This document shows, piece after piece, positions 51,473 to 61,215 of a DNA stretch of 64,000 nt. This DNA is from Methylobacter tundripaludum. GTDB lineage: Bacteria; Pseudomonadota; Gammaproteobacteria; Methylococcales; Methylomonadaceae. Positions within the stretch are counted from its first letter, which is position 1, and each line of letters opens with the position of its first letter. The position numbers and the translations under genes were made by a program. Where the stretch lies: assembly GCF_002934365.1 (NCBI RefSeq), contig NZ_PTIY01000011.1, forward strand, positions 62,001 through 126,000. Direction: 5' to 3'. The notes under the pieces are model-generated. The model was given only the letters and a program-made list of their open reading frames with translations, searched no databases and was not told the origin of the DNA.

Positions 51473-52741
51473 TCAAGGACGCTTATCGTTTTTACGCGAC
51501 TTGCCTTCGGACTTGGTCTGCGCATTCGGATCGGCGGCCACGGCTATCCCGTCTTTTTTGGCAATATCGACCGGGCTGCCGTCGCGCAGCCTGTCGACGC
51601 CATCCACCACCACGGTTTCGCCGGCGGCAAGGTTGTCGAGCACCGCAACCTTGTCGTTTTCGGTCGGCCCCAGGGTGACGCGGCGCGCTTGCGCGGTTTT
51701 TTCCGAGCCGACCACGTAGACAAACGGGCCCTGAGTGTCGTGCTGGATCGCGGCGCTGGAAACCAGGGTCACGCCGGGCAAGGTTTCCAGGTGCATTTTG
51801 ATGTTGACGAACTGGTTGGCGAACAGTGTGCTTTCGTTATTGTCGAATTGCGCCTTCAGTTTCAGCGTGCCGGTGGTGGGGTCGATCTGGTTGTCCAGCG
51901 CCAGCAATTTGCCGTCGGCCAGCTTGGTTTTACCGGCCCGGTCATAGGCTTCGACGTTAACCGCTTCGTTGGATCGCCAACGCTTCACCACCGATTGCAC
52001 CTTGTCTTCGGGCAGGGTAAACACCACGCTGATCGGCTGAAGCTGGGTAATCACGACCAAGCCGTTAGCATCGTTGGCCTGGAGGATGTTGCCTTGGTCG
52101 ATCTGGCGCAATCCGACCCGGCCAGGGATCGGGGCGGTCAGTTTGGCATAGCTGAGCTGGAGTTTAGCGTTATTGACCTGGGCTTTATCCATTTCCACAA
52201 TGCCTTGATACTGTTTGACCTGGGCTTCCTGGGTTTTGGTTTGCTGGGCGGAAATAGAGTCCTGTTCGAGCAGGGTCAGGTAGCGCTCATGGTCCAGTTG
52301 GGCGTTTTTCAGCAGCGCTTCATCGCGCAGCAACTGGCCTTCGGCTTGCTGCAACTGCACCTGAAACGGGCGCGGATCGATTTCCGCCAGCAAATCGCCT
52401 TCCTTGACCATTTGGCCCTCGGTGAACGCCACCCGCATCAGTTCGCCGTCAACCCTGGAGCGCACGGTCACGGAGCGCAAGGCGGTGACGGTGCCCAGGC
52501 CGTTCAGATAGACCGGAAAATCGGCTTTGCCGGCGGTTTCCGCCGACACCGCCACCGGTGCGTCATTGTCGCGGCCGCGTTTGCCGCGCTTGGAATCGGA
52601 TTTTTCACCATCCGGCGACGACGCATGCTGGAAATAAAAGACTGCGGCGATAATGGCCAGCACGATCAGCGATCCGGGCAGTAAAAAAGCCCGGCGTCGG
52701 TTGGCGGGCGGGAGTAATGTGCGGCGATTGTGTTGACTCAT
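51473..52741 (-). CDS. mdtA: RND periplasmic adaptor protein, MdtA type
   Basis: A 422-residue membrane-fusion protein. A membrane anchor ([19 protein letters not shown]) is followed by the lipoyl half ([39 protein letters not shown]), a helical hairpin, the second lipoyl half and a beta-barrel ([31 protein letters not shown]). The basic spacer [12 protein letters not shown] is unusual. It links the two permeases to the outer-membrane duct. ATG at 52741 lies ten bases after the TetR gene stop, so translation is likely coupled. Confidence 0.94.
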   Translation of the reverse strand: MSQHNRRTLLPPANRRRAFLLPGSLIVLAIIAAVFYFQHASSPDGEKSDSKRGKRGRDNDAPVAVSAETAGKADFPVYLNGLGTVTALRSVTVRSRVDGELMRVAFTEGQMVKEGDLLAEIDPRPFQVQLQQAEGQLLRDEALLKNAQLDHERYLTLLEQDSISAQQTKTQEAQVKQYQGIVEMDKAQVNNAKLQLSYAKLTAPIPGRVGLRQIDQGNILQANDANGLVVITQLQPISVVFTLPEDKVQSVVKRWRSNEAVNVEAYDRAGKTKLADGKLLALDNQIDPTTGTLKLKAQFDNNESTLFANQFVNIKMHLETLPGVTLVSSAAIQHDTQGPFVYVVGSEKTAQARRVTLGPTENDKVAVLDNLAAGETVVVDGVDRLRDGSPVDIAKKDGIAVAADPNAQTKSEGKSRKNDKRP

Positions 52742-52751
52742 ACGGGCGTTA

Positions 52752-53396
52752 TTAATTAAGGGTTTGGGAACGGATAGCTTGGATACCGGCCAGCGAAAAT
52801 TGCGCGACGTGTTCGGCAAACGCCTTGAGGTTGCTTAAGTCGCTGGGATGTTTGCGATGCGGCCGGGCGCCTTGCATGTGTCTTAACCGCAACAGCTGAA
52901 AACATTGGCCCATGATGCTGGCGTGGCAGTACTGGATTTGCTGTTCGCTGGCCGCCTGTCCCAGGCATTCTTTCAGCAAGGCGAACATTTGCAGGCGCTG
53001 AGGGTTGATTTCCTTTTCCAGAATATCGGCCAGCAGCCGGGTAGGCTGCGCCATTTCCTTATGAATAATCGCAAACGAATAGGAATTCTCGTCGCCGATG
53101 CGCCTGACCAGGGATTTAATCCATTCGGCCAGCCGTTGTTCCGCCGGTGCGTCGTCTGTCAGGCCGCCGTCGGGCGGGTACAGCTCAAGTTCCTGATTAA
53201 ATGCAAAACGCCAGGATTCCAGATAGAGGGTTTCCTTGTCGCGGAAATGATAATTGACCGAGGCGATATTGGCGCTCGCCTGCCCGCAGATTTCGGCTAT
53301 TGTCGCGTCCTGGAAGCCTTTTTCCGCGAAGATTCGGCTGGCTGCGGTTAACAGCCGGATGCGGGTTTTTTCCGGCTTGATTTTAAGGTTCGGCAT
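52752..53396 (-). CDS. TetR/AcrR-family regulator (CerR-like)
   Basis: A 214-residue repressor. The N-terminal helix-turn-helix, RIFAEKGFQDATIAEICGQA, SANIASVNYHFRDKETLYLE, is unmistakable; the C-terminal ligand domain is of the DUF1956/CerR type (SLVRRIGDENSYSFAIIHKEMAQPT). It is the first gene of the efflux operon and should control its own transcription along with mdtABC. The inducer is unknown. Confidence 0.93.
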   Translation of the reverse strand: MPNLKIKPEKTRIRLLTAASRIFAEKGFQDATIAEICGQASANIASVNYHFRDKETLYLESWRFAFNQELELYPPDGGLTDDAPAEQRLAEWIKSLVRRIGDENSYSFAIIHKEMAQPTRLLADILEKEINPQRLQMFALLKECLGQAASEQQIQYCHASIMGQCFQLLRLRHMQGARPHRKHPSDLSNLKAFAEHVAQFSLAGIQAIRSQTLN

Positions 53397-54384
53397 GCAG
53401 GCAAATTGATCGAAACAGGCGTAGTAATGATGTTTGGCAATTGTAATTGAAATTTTAAATTTAAATACGCATTTTAAATTCAGTAAGCGTTATGCGGGGG
53501 TTTACAGTATTGTTTTTTCAGCTGTTTTTTGTTTCCGATTTGCTATTGACCGCTAGAAAATCAGCGGCAGTAGCGCAAATGCCGCCTGTCAATCAACAGG
53601 CTGTCGGCGTCATCGCGGGTGGATAATACTGTCAGGATGAAGCAGCCCGTAAGGCTAATTTGCCCTGGCGTTTATTTGACGACTTTCGGTTGGGCAATGC
53701 GACTGTCAAGCCGACAGCCGAATATACCGATCTATGCATGAAATTCTCTTGGGATTGTAGATGGAAAAATAAATATGAAGAACCGGTGATGCGTTGAGCA
53801 AAAAGACAGACCAACGGGTTGTGATGAGCTAGGAAGCGCTGAACAAAATGCTTCCGTTCATGGTTCGACAGGCTCACCACGAACGGAATCAATACGTTAC
53901 CGTTCGTCCTGAGCCTGTCGAAGGACTAAATCAGCGCTTCCCTCAGGGACGGTTGAGGACTCGGCAGTGTTGTCTTTGCTAATAAAAAAAGCTGAGCGCT
54001 TCCGCAACACGCCCCCGTTGTGCTGAAAATCCAGCAGGCGCTGCTGATACGCTGTTTGTAAAGAAGCGATTTTGCGCTGATACCTTGCTGTTATAGCCGC
54101 AGTCGATCATTCCAATGCTCGGTTCGCGATGAATCGGCTCAAGTGTACGGAGGCGTCTCCTGAGTATGACCGTAAGATTCTCTGCGCTCGCTTCAACTAC
54201 GCTTAAAAATGTTGTAAACAGTGCATGCAACAGAGCAGTTGCACCGGACTGATACAGTCAGCCGGCTTAAAAAAACAAAATTCTTTCAGTCGGCCGTTCA
54301 TGTTATTTTCAATCCGCATAATGCAAGTATATGAAAAATAATTATTTTTTATGTGTTCTTGTGATATTTCCGGCTGTAAACGGT
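53397..54384. other. Long gene-poor spacer with a 110-base element
   Basis: Contains copy B of the 110-base inverted-repeat element at 53832-53941 (ends GGAAGCGCTGA and TCAGCGCTTCC, interior GGTTCGACAGGCTCACCACG), the homologue of 15861-15970. Small frames in this spacer overlap the repeat or have no family resemblance, and none is called. The mdtA-side regulator's promoter lies near 53400-53470, which is AT-rich. Confidence 0.7.
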
Positions 54385-54519
54385 TTGTGGCTCGGATTTT
54401 GCTTTGATATAATCGAGGCGTTTTCTTAAGTAAAGGAGCCGAGCCTATCGGAATTATTGCCTCAGCCTTTTTTCATCAAATTGTCACCGTCTTTACTTAA
54501 GATGTCGTTGCACTAAGCT
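54385..54519 (+). promoter_or_regulatory. Promoter region of the second hydroxylase gene
   Basis: A sigma-70-type promoter, TTGTGG-N17-TATAAT at 54385-54413, is followed by an inverted repeat CTTAAGTAAAG (54425-54435) and CTTTACTTAAG (54491-54501), with a CTCAGCCTTTTTT segment between that could act as a terminator. CTAAGCTGT at 54513-54521, the shared core, follows 18 bases before the ATG. The upstream dyad of copies A-C is absent. Confidence 0.5.
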
Positions 54520-54536
54520 GTATTAAGGAGAAGACA

Positions 54537-55553
54537 ATGTCTAGCGAAATTATGTCATTAATCACTTTTGTGGAAAGCTATTTAATCTGGCTATCAAGCA
54601 TGCCCGGAAAATTGGCGACATTTATCTTGCTTATTGTATTTGTCGCTTTATCGGCTCTTGAGTTTTTCCGCCCCAAACGCAGATTGCCCGCTAAACAGTT
54701 GCGCCGGTCTTATCAAACCAATATCGGCCTGTTTATGTTTAACAGCATCGTTATTTCGTTGCTGTCTGCAACGCCTTTATTGATGCTGGCCGAACGTTAT
54801 TCCGACCGGGGGCTGTTAAGCCACATCGACAATCCGGGCTGGAAAGCCCTGTTGTCGTTCCTGTTGCTCGATTTAATGCTTTATTGCTGGCACAGGATCA
54901 GTCACAGTTTCGATGGCTTGTGGATGTTCCACAAAGTGCATCACAACGACCCTTATTTGAATGTGTCGACCGCATTCCGTCTGCATGTTGTCGAGCTGCT
55001 GATCATCACCGTGCTGAAAGCGGCTTACATTATCCTGTTGGGCGTGGATCAAATGCTGGTGCTTATTAATGAAACCCTGTTGACCTTGTTCATCATGTTT
55101 CATCATTGCAATATTTCATTTCCCGGCGAAAAGCACTTCGGGCGGGTCATCATCGTGCCTTATCTGCATCGCACGCACCATTCGACGGAGCGCAGCGAGC
55201 ACGATACCAACTACGGCGCGGTGTTTTCGATATGGGATCGCCTGTTCGGCACGCTGGCGGAACGGGAGCCTTTGGAAATCGGCATTAAAAACAGCTCGCC
55301 GCAAACCGTTTTCGGTTTGGTAAAGTTCGGCTTTACCTCGGCAAACCCGGAACCTGTTCCTGCATACGAGCTGGACGAGAGTCTTAAATCGATGATCGCC
55401 GAGGCGGCCTATTACAAAGCGGAAAAGCGCGCCTTTAAGCCGGGAAACGAACTGCGCGACTGGTTGGAAGCGAGAAGGGAAATTATCAGGATGGTTTATG
55501 GCGACAAGGCGGGCAGGGAACAGGCAGGACGCATCGGCCCGTTACCCATTTAA
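54537..55553 (+). CDS. Sterol desaturase / fatty acid hydroxylase family protein, paralogue 2
   Basis: A 338-residue membrane di-iron enzyme, highly similar to 38409-39446 along its length. It retains HRISH, HKVHH, FHH and HRTHH and the same helix layout. The paralogues differ mainly at the C-terminus, where this one ends DKAGREQAGRIGPLPI without the Cys tail. AAGGAG precedes the ATG. Two copies 16 kb apart may act on different lipids or respond to different signals. Confidence 0.9.
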   Translation: MSSEIMSLITFVESYLIWLSSMPGKLATFILLIVFVALSALEFFRPKRRLPAKQLRRSYQTNIGLFMFNSIVISLLSATPLLMLAERYSDRGLLSHIDNPGWKALLSFLLLDLMLYCWHRISHSFDGLWMFHKVHHNDPYLNVSTAFRLHVVELLIITVLKAAYIILLGVDQMLVLINETLLTLFIMFHHCNISFPGEKHFGRVIIVPYLHRTHHSTERSEHDTNYGAVFSIWDRLFGTLAEREPLEIGIKNSSPQTVFGLVKFGFTSANPEPVPAYELDESLKSMIAEAAYYKAEKRAFKPGNELRDWLEARREIIRMVYGDKAGREQAGRIGPLPI

Positions 55554-55595
55554 GCGCTGTTGATTCTAACATCCGACCCAAAAGGGGGTTGGAGG

Positions 55596-55622
55596 CCGTC
55601 AGGCAAAGGCTTCCTGGCGGCT
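55596..55622. terminator. Hairpin between convergent genes
   Basis: GCCGTCAGG and CCTGGCGGC form a nine-pair stem with one G-T pair and a nine-base loop. A TTGTT follows on the plus side, a weak terminator tract. It lies between the hydroxylase and chrA, which converge. Confidence 0.4.
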
Positions 55623-55706
55623 TGTTAAACGGGTTGGGTAATCGTTTTTGTTGCCCAATATTCCGGCATACAGGGGTAGAATCCGCGACCATATCGAACA
55701 TCGTAT

Positions 55707-57062
55707 TCATAAAAAAATCCCTTGCTGGGCAAGCCAGGGCTTGATAAACAACAGCAACAGTCCCGCCGCGCCGCAAGCGCCGATGACCGGAATGACGCCC
55801 GCCTTGTAACGGAACAAGGTCAGCAAGGCGGTCGCCCCGATCAGCGCGGCAATGCCGTCGAAACGACCTTCGAAACCTTGCGGCCAGAACACATGCCAGG
55901 CAAAAAATACGGCAAGATTAAGAATCACGCCGACCACGGCGGCGGTAATTGCCGACAGCGGAGCGGTGAATTTTAAATTGCCGTGGGTGGATTCCACCAA
56001 GGGGCCGCCCGCCAGGATAAACAGAAAACTGGGCAGGAAGGTGAAATAGGTGACTACGACCGCCGCGACCACACCGGCTATCAATAACGCATCGGAACCG
56101 AGAGGCAACTGGCTCCAGCCGCCCAGGAAGCCGACGAAGGTGACAATCATGATCAGCGGGCCGGGCGTGGTTTCGCCCAGCGCCAGGCCGTCGATCATTT
56201 GCGTGGCGCTCAGCCAATGGTAATGTTCCACCGCTCCCTGGTACACATAAGGCAACACCGCATAAGCGCCGCCGAAAGTCAGCAGCGCCGCCTTGGTGAA
56301 AAACCAGCCCATCTGTGTGAGCGCACCGTTCCAGCCGTATTGCCCGCACAAAAATCCGATCACGCCGCCCCACAAAATCAATCCCGCCGCCGCGATTTTA
56401 AGCAGGTGCGGCCAACGGAACCGGGCATGGTCGGGAATCGGCATATCGTCATCGATCAGCGCGGGGCCGTAGCTTTGTTTGGCCGCGTCATGGCCGCCGC
56501 CCACCGCAAATTTGTCAGGGGCGATGCGCCCGCCGACGGCTCCGAGACAGGCCGCGACCAGCACGATCAACGGGAACGGTGCATGCAATGCGAAAATCGC
56601 GAGAAAGGCCAGCGCCGCCAGCGTCCACAATAGGCCGTTTTTTAAAGCCCGCGAACCGATGCGATACGCCGCGAACAGTACGATGGCGGTGACGGCGGGT
56701 TTGATGCCGTAAAGCAGCCCGGCCACCGCCGGAACCTGACCGAAACTCAGGTAAATCCAGCTCAGCAGGATCAACAGCAACAGAGACGGCAGGATAAACA
56801 ACAATCCGGCGACCACGCCGCCCCAAGTGCGATGCATCAGCCAGCCGAGATAAACCGCGAGTTGCTGCGCTTCAGGCCCCGGCAACAACATGCAGTAATT
56901 CAGCGCATGCAGGAAACGCTTTTCCGAAATCCAGCGCCGCCGCTCGACCAGTTCCTGGTGCATGATCGCGATTTGCCCGGCAGGGCCGCCGAAGCTGATA
57001 AAGCCGAGTTTGAGCCAGAAGCGGAAAGCTTCGCCGAAGCTCACGGGTTGCGGTCGTTCCAT
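55707..57062 (-). CDS. chrA: Chromate transporter ChrA
   Basis: A 451-residue two-domain CHR permease. The signature GFISFGGPAGQIAIMHQELVERRRW lies at the start of the first domain, and FTKAALLTFGGAYAVLPYV repeats it in the second; LNYCMLLPGPEAQQLAVYLGWL and LALGETTPGPLIMIVTFVGFL are the matching second motifs. It exports chromate, or in some organisms sulfate analogues. ATG at 57062 has AAGGAGA; upstream in-frame codons are discounted. Confidence 0.94.
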   Translation of the reverse strand: MERPQPVSFGEAFRFWLKLGFISFGGPAGQIAIMHQELVERRRWISEKRFLHALNYCMLLPGPEAQQLAVYLGWLMHRTWGGVVAGLLFILPSLLLLILLSWIYLSFGQVPAVAGLLYGIKPAVTAIVLFAAYRIGSRALKNGLLWTLAALAFLAIFALHAPFPLIVLVAACLGAVGGRIAPDKFAVGGGHDAAKQSYGPALIDDDMPIPDHARFRWPHLLKIAAAGLILWGGVIGFLCGQYGWNGALTQMGWFFTKAALLTFGGAYAVLPYVYQGAVEHYHWLSATQMIDGLALGETTPGPLIMIVTFVGFLGGWSQLPLGSDALLIAGVVAAVVVTYFTFLPSFLFILAGGPLVESTHGNLKFTAPLSAITAAVVGVILNLAVFFAWHVFWPQGFEGRFDGIAALIGATALLTLFRYKAGVIPVIGACGAAGLLLLFIKPWLAQQGIFL

Positions 57063-57308
57063 TGAGTTCTCCTTCGTCAGGGGGGTGTAAATTGTCATTG
57101 GGCTTCTCTTCTTGTTGAAAAAACGGCATAACCAAAAAAACAAGAGCGCCATATAAGCCTTATATCCCGGCAGTTTTGTCCCGAAAAGCGTGCAATTTAA
57201 CGCCGATCAATGTCCGTTGGGGGCGCTATGTGTATACTACCCATAATTGTGCCGGCCCTTAACTTGATCGACGATGCCAATACTACTTTCCATTAAAGCT
57301 TAAGTGTT

Positions 57309-58637
57309 ATGAATAATCTTTTTCTGATCATTGCCGCGCTGTTGCTGGTCGCGCTCAATGGCTTTTTTGTGGCCGCAGAGTTCGGTCTGGTCAAACTGCG
57401 GCAAACGCGCATCCGCGCGATTGTTAAAACGAAAGGTTGGCGCGGACGCATTCTGGGAAAGGTGCACGCAAAACTCGATGCCTATTTATCGGCCTGCCAG
57501 CTGGGCATTACGCTCGCTTCGCTCGGTCTGGGCTGGATTGGCGAACCTGCGTTTGCCAGCCTGCTGGAATCCCTGTTCGACAGGTTCGACGTCACATCAC
57601 CGGAAATGATACACGGCATATCCTTCGCGTTCGCCTTTACCGCCATTTCGTTTCTGCACATCGTCGTCGGCGAGCTTGCGCCGAAATCTCTGGCGATTCG
57701 TAATCCTGAAAAAATCGGCTTATGGAGCGCCGTTCCGCTCTACGGATTTTATTGGCTGATGTATCCGGCGATCTGGCTGCTCAACTCCAGCGCCAATTTG
57801 GTACTGCGCCTGTTCGGTTTGGGTAATGTTCATGGCCATGATGCGCATTACTCGGCTGACGAGCTTAAGCTTATTTTACGCAGCAACTTCCCGGACGACC
57901 GCTTTACCCGCGATGAATGGAATATTCTGGCGAAAACGCTGGATTTCAGCGAACTCGAAGTATCCGACCTGATGCGCCCGATCCATGAGATCACTGCCTT
58001 GCATCGCAACGAGTCATTGCAAAAAAACCTGCAAACCGTGTCTCAAAAACGCTTCAGCCGTTATCCCTATTTCGACACTAACGGTGTTGATGTGTTAGGG
58101 GTGATCCATTTGAAGGATTTGTTTTTCGCCCAACAGGAAGGCCACGCGATTGAGGATTTGACTCATTACCTGCGGCCTATCCAATACATAGCGGCGCATA
58201 CACCGGCACTGGAACTGTTCCGTCAATTCCGCATGGGAACATCGCATTTTGCAATCATCGGGCAAAAAGGCCAAAAACCGCAAGGTTTCATCACGCTGGA
58301 TAATTTGTTAAGCGCGATGGTCGGTGAGATACGCGACGAGTTCCGTCAAAACAACAATGACTGGACCCGGCTTGATAACGGCACGCTGATCGGCAAGGGC
58401 AGTCTGCCGATATTTTCGCTGGAACGGATTCTGGGAATCGATGTCGAGAACGAAGAGCTTGAATTGGAAGACGAGGTATCGATTGGCGGCCTCATCATGG
58501 CCAAGCTGCGTGACATTCCGGTAGAAGGCCAAAAGATTGAATTCAACCAGTTCGAAGTTGTGGTCAGAAAAATGAATGGGCCGCGCATCGTTTTTGTCCA
58601 GATTTACCCCAATGAAATAACGGATGTGATGCCGTAA
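57309..58637 (+). CDS. CNNM/CorC-type transporter (HlyC family)
   Basis: A 442-residue protein. Residues 1-195 are the DUF21 (CNNM) membrane domain (LLLVALNGFFVAAEFGLVKLRQTRI, LASLGLGWIGEPAFA, HIVVGELAPKSLAIRNPEKI). A CBS pair follows (about 210-335, DLMRPIHEITALHRNES, HFAIIGQKGQKPQGFITLDNL) and the last 85 residues are the CorC_HlyC domain. Family members export magnesium or sodium; the old hemolysin name is not informative. The start has no strong ribosome site, but the N-terminus is typical. Confidence 0.93.
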   Translation: MNNLFLIIAALLLVALNGFFVAAEFGLVKLRQTRIRAIVKTKGWRGRILGKVHAKLDAYLSACQLGITLASLGLGWIGEPAFASLLESLFDRFDVTSPEMIHGISFAFAFTAISFLHIVVGELAPKSLAIRNPEKIGLWSAVPLYGFYWLMYPAIWLLNSSANLVLRLFGLGNVHGHDAHYSADELKLILRSNFPDDRFTRDEWNILAKTLDFSELEVSDLMRPIHEITALHRNESLQKNLQTVSQKRFSRYPYFDTNGVDVLGVIHLKDLFFAQQEGHAIEDLTHYLRPIQYIAAHTPALELFRQFRMGTSHFAIIGQKGQKPQGFITLDNLLSAMVGEIRDEFRQNNNDWTRLDNGTLIGKGSLPIFSLERILGIDVENEELELEDEVSIGGLIMAKLRDIPVEGQKIEFNQFEVVVRKMNGPRIVFVQIYPNEITDVMP

Positions 58638-58654
58638 TCTCTTTTAAAACAGCA

Positions 58655-58830
58655 TAAGAATAACCACGAAGACACGAAGGACACGAAGAGAAATGTCTAT
58701 AGGAGTGCGGATAAAATCACTTCACAAGTTAAAACCCGCCAGGTCTGGGGATAGTGGCGATGCTATTTGCAAAAGTTATTTCATGCACATTCCTTAATAA
58801 AACTTCGTGTCCTTCGTGTCTCGGTAATTG
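58655..58830. repeat. Split copy of the GAAGGACACGAAG repeat
   Basis: CCACGAAGACACGAAGGACA near 58663 is complementary to CTTCGTGTCCTTCGTGTC near 58803. Between them about 110 bases include TTATTTCATGCACATTCCTTA, the end sequence of the 32643 and 59933 copies. This looks like two copies nested or recombined. Confidence 0.75.
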
Positions 58831-58908
58831 CTCCTGCATCCATGCAGTCGTTCGTGGTGAATAATGCTTTTACCGTCTCCAGCGCATATACGAATCCCGC
58901 AGACTATA

Positions 58909-59823
58909 TTAAATCTCTCTCCCAGCGACACCGAGCTCTTTAGCCGCAACCAGCAGCTCGTCGATGAAGTGCTGCGTATATAAAGGCAGGTAGTTGTTTT
59001 TTAAATAGGCGATCTTGGTTCTTGAGCTGGGAATAAGATGCGATAAATCCCGCGCCACCAGATCATGATCCATCGCCGGATCATAGGCCATGCCGGCGAT
59101 AATGCCGACGCCCATGCCCAGGCGGACATAAGTCTTGATCACGTCGGTATCGGCGGCGGCCAGAATAATGTCCAGCTCCATGTCGGTGTTTTTAAAGGCG
59201 GTCTCGATATTTGAGCGGCCGGTAAAACCGAAGCTGTAGGTGAGTATCGGATAAGAGGCGAGCCGTTTAAGAGAAATGTCACCCTCGCTCAGCGGATGAT
59301 TTTTTGGCACCACGACCGCATGATGCCATTCATAGCAGGGTTTGACGACCAAATCGGCATCTTCGTCGACCTTCTCGGTGCAGATCGCAATATCGGCTTT
59401 CCGGGTGTGCAGTTTATTAATCAGTTGTTCGGGCGACGCTTCGATCATATAAATCCTGACGCCCGGATATTTTTCCCTAAAACGCAGGATAGGGCTGGGT
59501 AAAAAATACTTGGCCTGGGTGTGCGTGGTCGCAATATGCAGCACACCCTGGTTGCTGTCGATATAGTCGGCCGCTATGGTCTGGATATTGTTCTTGGCCA
59601 TGTTAATGGTCGCGACTTCTGCCATGATGCGTTGGCCCAGGGAGGTCAAGCCTATCAGTTTCTTGCCTTGCCGTTCGTAGATCGGGGACCCCAGCTCGGC
59701 CTCGAAAAGCTGCAATTGCCGGCTGACCGCCGATTGCACGATGTGCATTTTTTCCGCCGCTTTTGAAAGGCTGAAATCATTTTCTTGAAGAACGCGAAGT
59801 AATTCAATTTGGCTTAAATTCAT
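58909..59823 (-). CDS. cysB: LysR-type sulfur regulator CysB
   Basis: A 304-residue LysR regulator of the CysB group. LLRVLQENDFSLSKAAEKMH then IVQSAVSRQLQLFEAELGSP form the DNA-binding domain; ITTHTQAKYFLPSPILRFREKYPGV, AADTDVIKTYVRLGMGVGII and the conserved Thr/Ser segments are specific to CysB/Cbl. It activates sulfate import and cysteine genes in response to N-acetylserine. The gene stands 290 bases downstream of cysA in the same direction, separated by a repeat. Confidence 0.92.
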   Translation of the reverse strand: MNLSQIELLRVLQENDFSLSKAAEKMHIVQSAVSRQLQLFEAELGSPIYERQGKKLIGLTSLGQRIMAEVATINMAKNNIQTIAADYIDSNQGVLHIATTHTQAKYFLPSPILRFREKYPGVRIYMIEASPEQLINKLHTRKADIAICTEKVDEDADLVVKPCYEWHHAVVVPKNHPLSEGDISLKRLASYPILTYSFGFTGRSNIETAFKNTDMELDIILAAADTDVIKTYVRLGMGVGIIAGMAYDPAMDHDLVARDLSHLIPSSRTKIAYLKNNYLPLYTQHFIDELLVAAKELGVAGREI

Positions 59824-59932
59824 TTATTAAAGATGTCCTATCTAATGATTGCACATGGATGACGCGGATTTAAACAGATGCCCGCGGATAACACTATAAA
59901 AAATTCGGGTGCGGCTTTTGTCCCCGCGCCCT

Positions 59933-60081
59933 ACTTAGGAACGTGCATGAAATAACTTGAGCAAGTTTTATTTTTCATGTTTTAACCATGAAGGTCATGA
60001 AGTGGCATGAAAGGTTTAAGTCTTCATGTCCTTCATGCTCTTCATGGTAATTGCCTAAATTAATTTATGCACGATCCTTAG
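59933..60081. repeat. 149-base nested palindrome, second full copy
   Basis: CTTAGGAACGTGCATGAAAT at the left and TTTATGCACGATCCTTAG at the right are complementary; the interior carries AACCATGAAGGTCATGAAG and its complement. It matches 32643-32774 closely apart from a few extra bases. It lies between cysA and cysB. Confidence 0.85.
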
Positions 60082-60116
60082 TTTCAAGTACCCGGCGCGC
60101 AACCTGACGGTCTCTA

Positions 60117-61151
60117 TTAATGAAACCAATGCGCATGGCGTATCCGCAGGTCAACCTTGTCGCCTTTGTTCAGATGCAGACGCCTGAACTGATCATTGGG
60201 CATTTCCGCATAAACGCTTGCAGCCGAGCCGTTCTTGACCAACTCGATGCGGATCAGGGCGCCCAGGTGTTGCCAGTCTTTCAGCGTTACAAAGGCGTCG
60301 CTGTCGGCTCTCGATTTTTCAATAACAATATCATGAGGGCGGACGTGAGCAATCTTGCCATAGTGTTGTGCTGTCGGTAATCCCGCTGCCTGCAACCAAT
60401 CGGAGTCGTGTTCTTCCAGGTTAAAAACATTGGTTTGGCCGATAAAGCGGGACACGAAAGCATTGGCCGGATGATCGTAAATGTCGCCGGGCGCGCCTTG
60501 CTGTTCGATGCGCCCGTGGTTGAGCACCACAACCTGGCTGGCGACTTCCATGGCTTCTTCCTGGTCATGGGTGACAAAAATACTGGTGACATTCAGGTCA
60601 TGATGCAGGTTGCGCAGCCATTGCCGCAAGTCCTTGCGCACGCCGGCATCCAGCGCGCCGAACGGCTCATCCAACAATAATACCGAAGGCTCAACAGCCA
60701 GCGCGCGAGCCAGCGCGATACGCTGGCGCTGTCCGCCGGACAGTTGATCGGGATAACGGTCGTGCAGCCAGTCCAGTTGCACCAGGCCCAATAAATCATG
60801 CACCTTCTTGTGGATAATCGCTTCGCCCGGCCGCTCGCTGCGAGGCTTGACTCTTAAGCCGAACGCCACGTTCTCGAATACGGTCATGTGCCGGAACAGC
60901 GCATAGTGCTGAAATACAAAACCGATTTGGCGATTCTTGACCGGTTTATCGGTGACCTTATCGCCTTTCAAGAACACATCGCCTTGGTCTGCTTGCTCAA
61001 GACCGGCAATGATGCGCAGCAACGTGGTTTTTCCGCAGCCGGACGGCCCCAGCAAAGCGACTAATTCGCCTTCGGGAATGTCGAGGCTGATATTGTCCAG
61101 CGCGGAGAACGAGCCGAAATGTTTACTGATATGGTTTACGCTAATACTCAT
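60117..61151 (-). CDS. cysA: Sulfate/thiosulfate ABC transporter ATPase
   Basis: A 344-residue ATPase of the sulfate importer. Walker [10 protein letters not shown], the Q-loop [15 protein letters not shown], signature [15 protein letters not shown], Walker [13 protein letters not shown] and the switch His in [10 protein letters not shown] are complete. The last 110 residues form the TOBE regulatory domain. AGAGAA precedes the ATG. Last gene of sbp-cysT-cysW-cysA. Confidence 0.96.
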   Translation of the reverse strand: MSISVNHISKHFGSFSALDNISLDIPEGELVALLGPSGCGKTTLLRIIAGLEQADQGDVFLKGDKVTDKPVKNRQIGFVFQHYALFRHMTVFENVAFGLRVKPRSERPGEAIIHKKVHDLLGLVQLDWLHDRYPDQLSGGQRQRIALARALAVEPSVLLLDEPFGALDAGVRKDLRQWLRNLHHDLNVTSIFVTHDQEEAMEVASQVVVLNHGRIEQQGAPGDIYDHPANAFVSRFIGQTNVFNLEEHDSDWLQAAGLPTAQHYGKIAHVRPHDIVIEKSRADSDAFVTLKDWQHLGALIRIELVKNGSAASVYAEMPNDQFRRLHLNKGDKVDLRIRHAHWFH

Positions 61152-61215
61152 GGGATTTCTCTAAATATTTTAAATTCAGGGGAAAGATGAAGGGCGAAAA
61201 TATTTCCTGTCCCAC

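Noticed and set aside
53979..54230. An 83-residue minus-strand protein
   Set aside because: No family resemblance, no ribosome site and no coding signature in a repeat-rich spacer.
58655..60081. CRISPR array
   Set aside because: The repeated units are palindromic and irregularly spaced, without unique spacers of constant length, and no cas genes occur.
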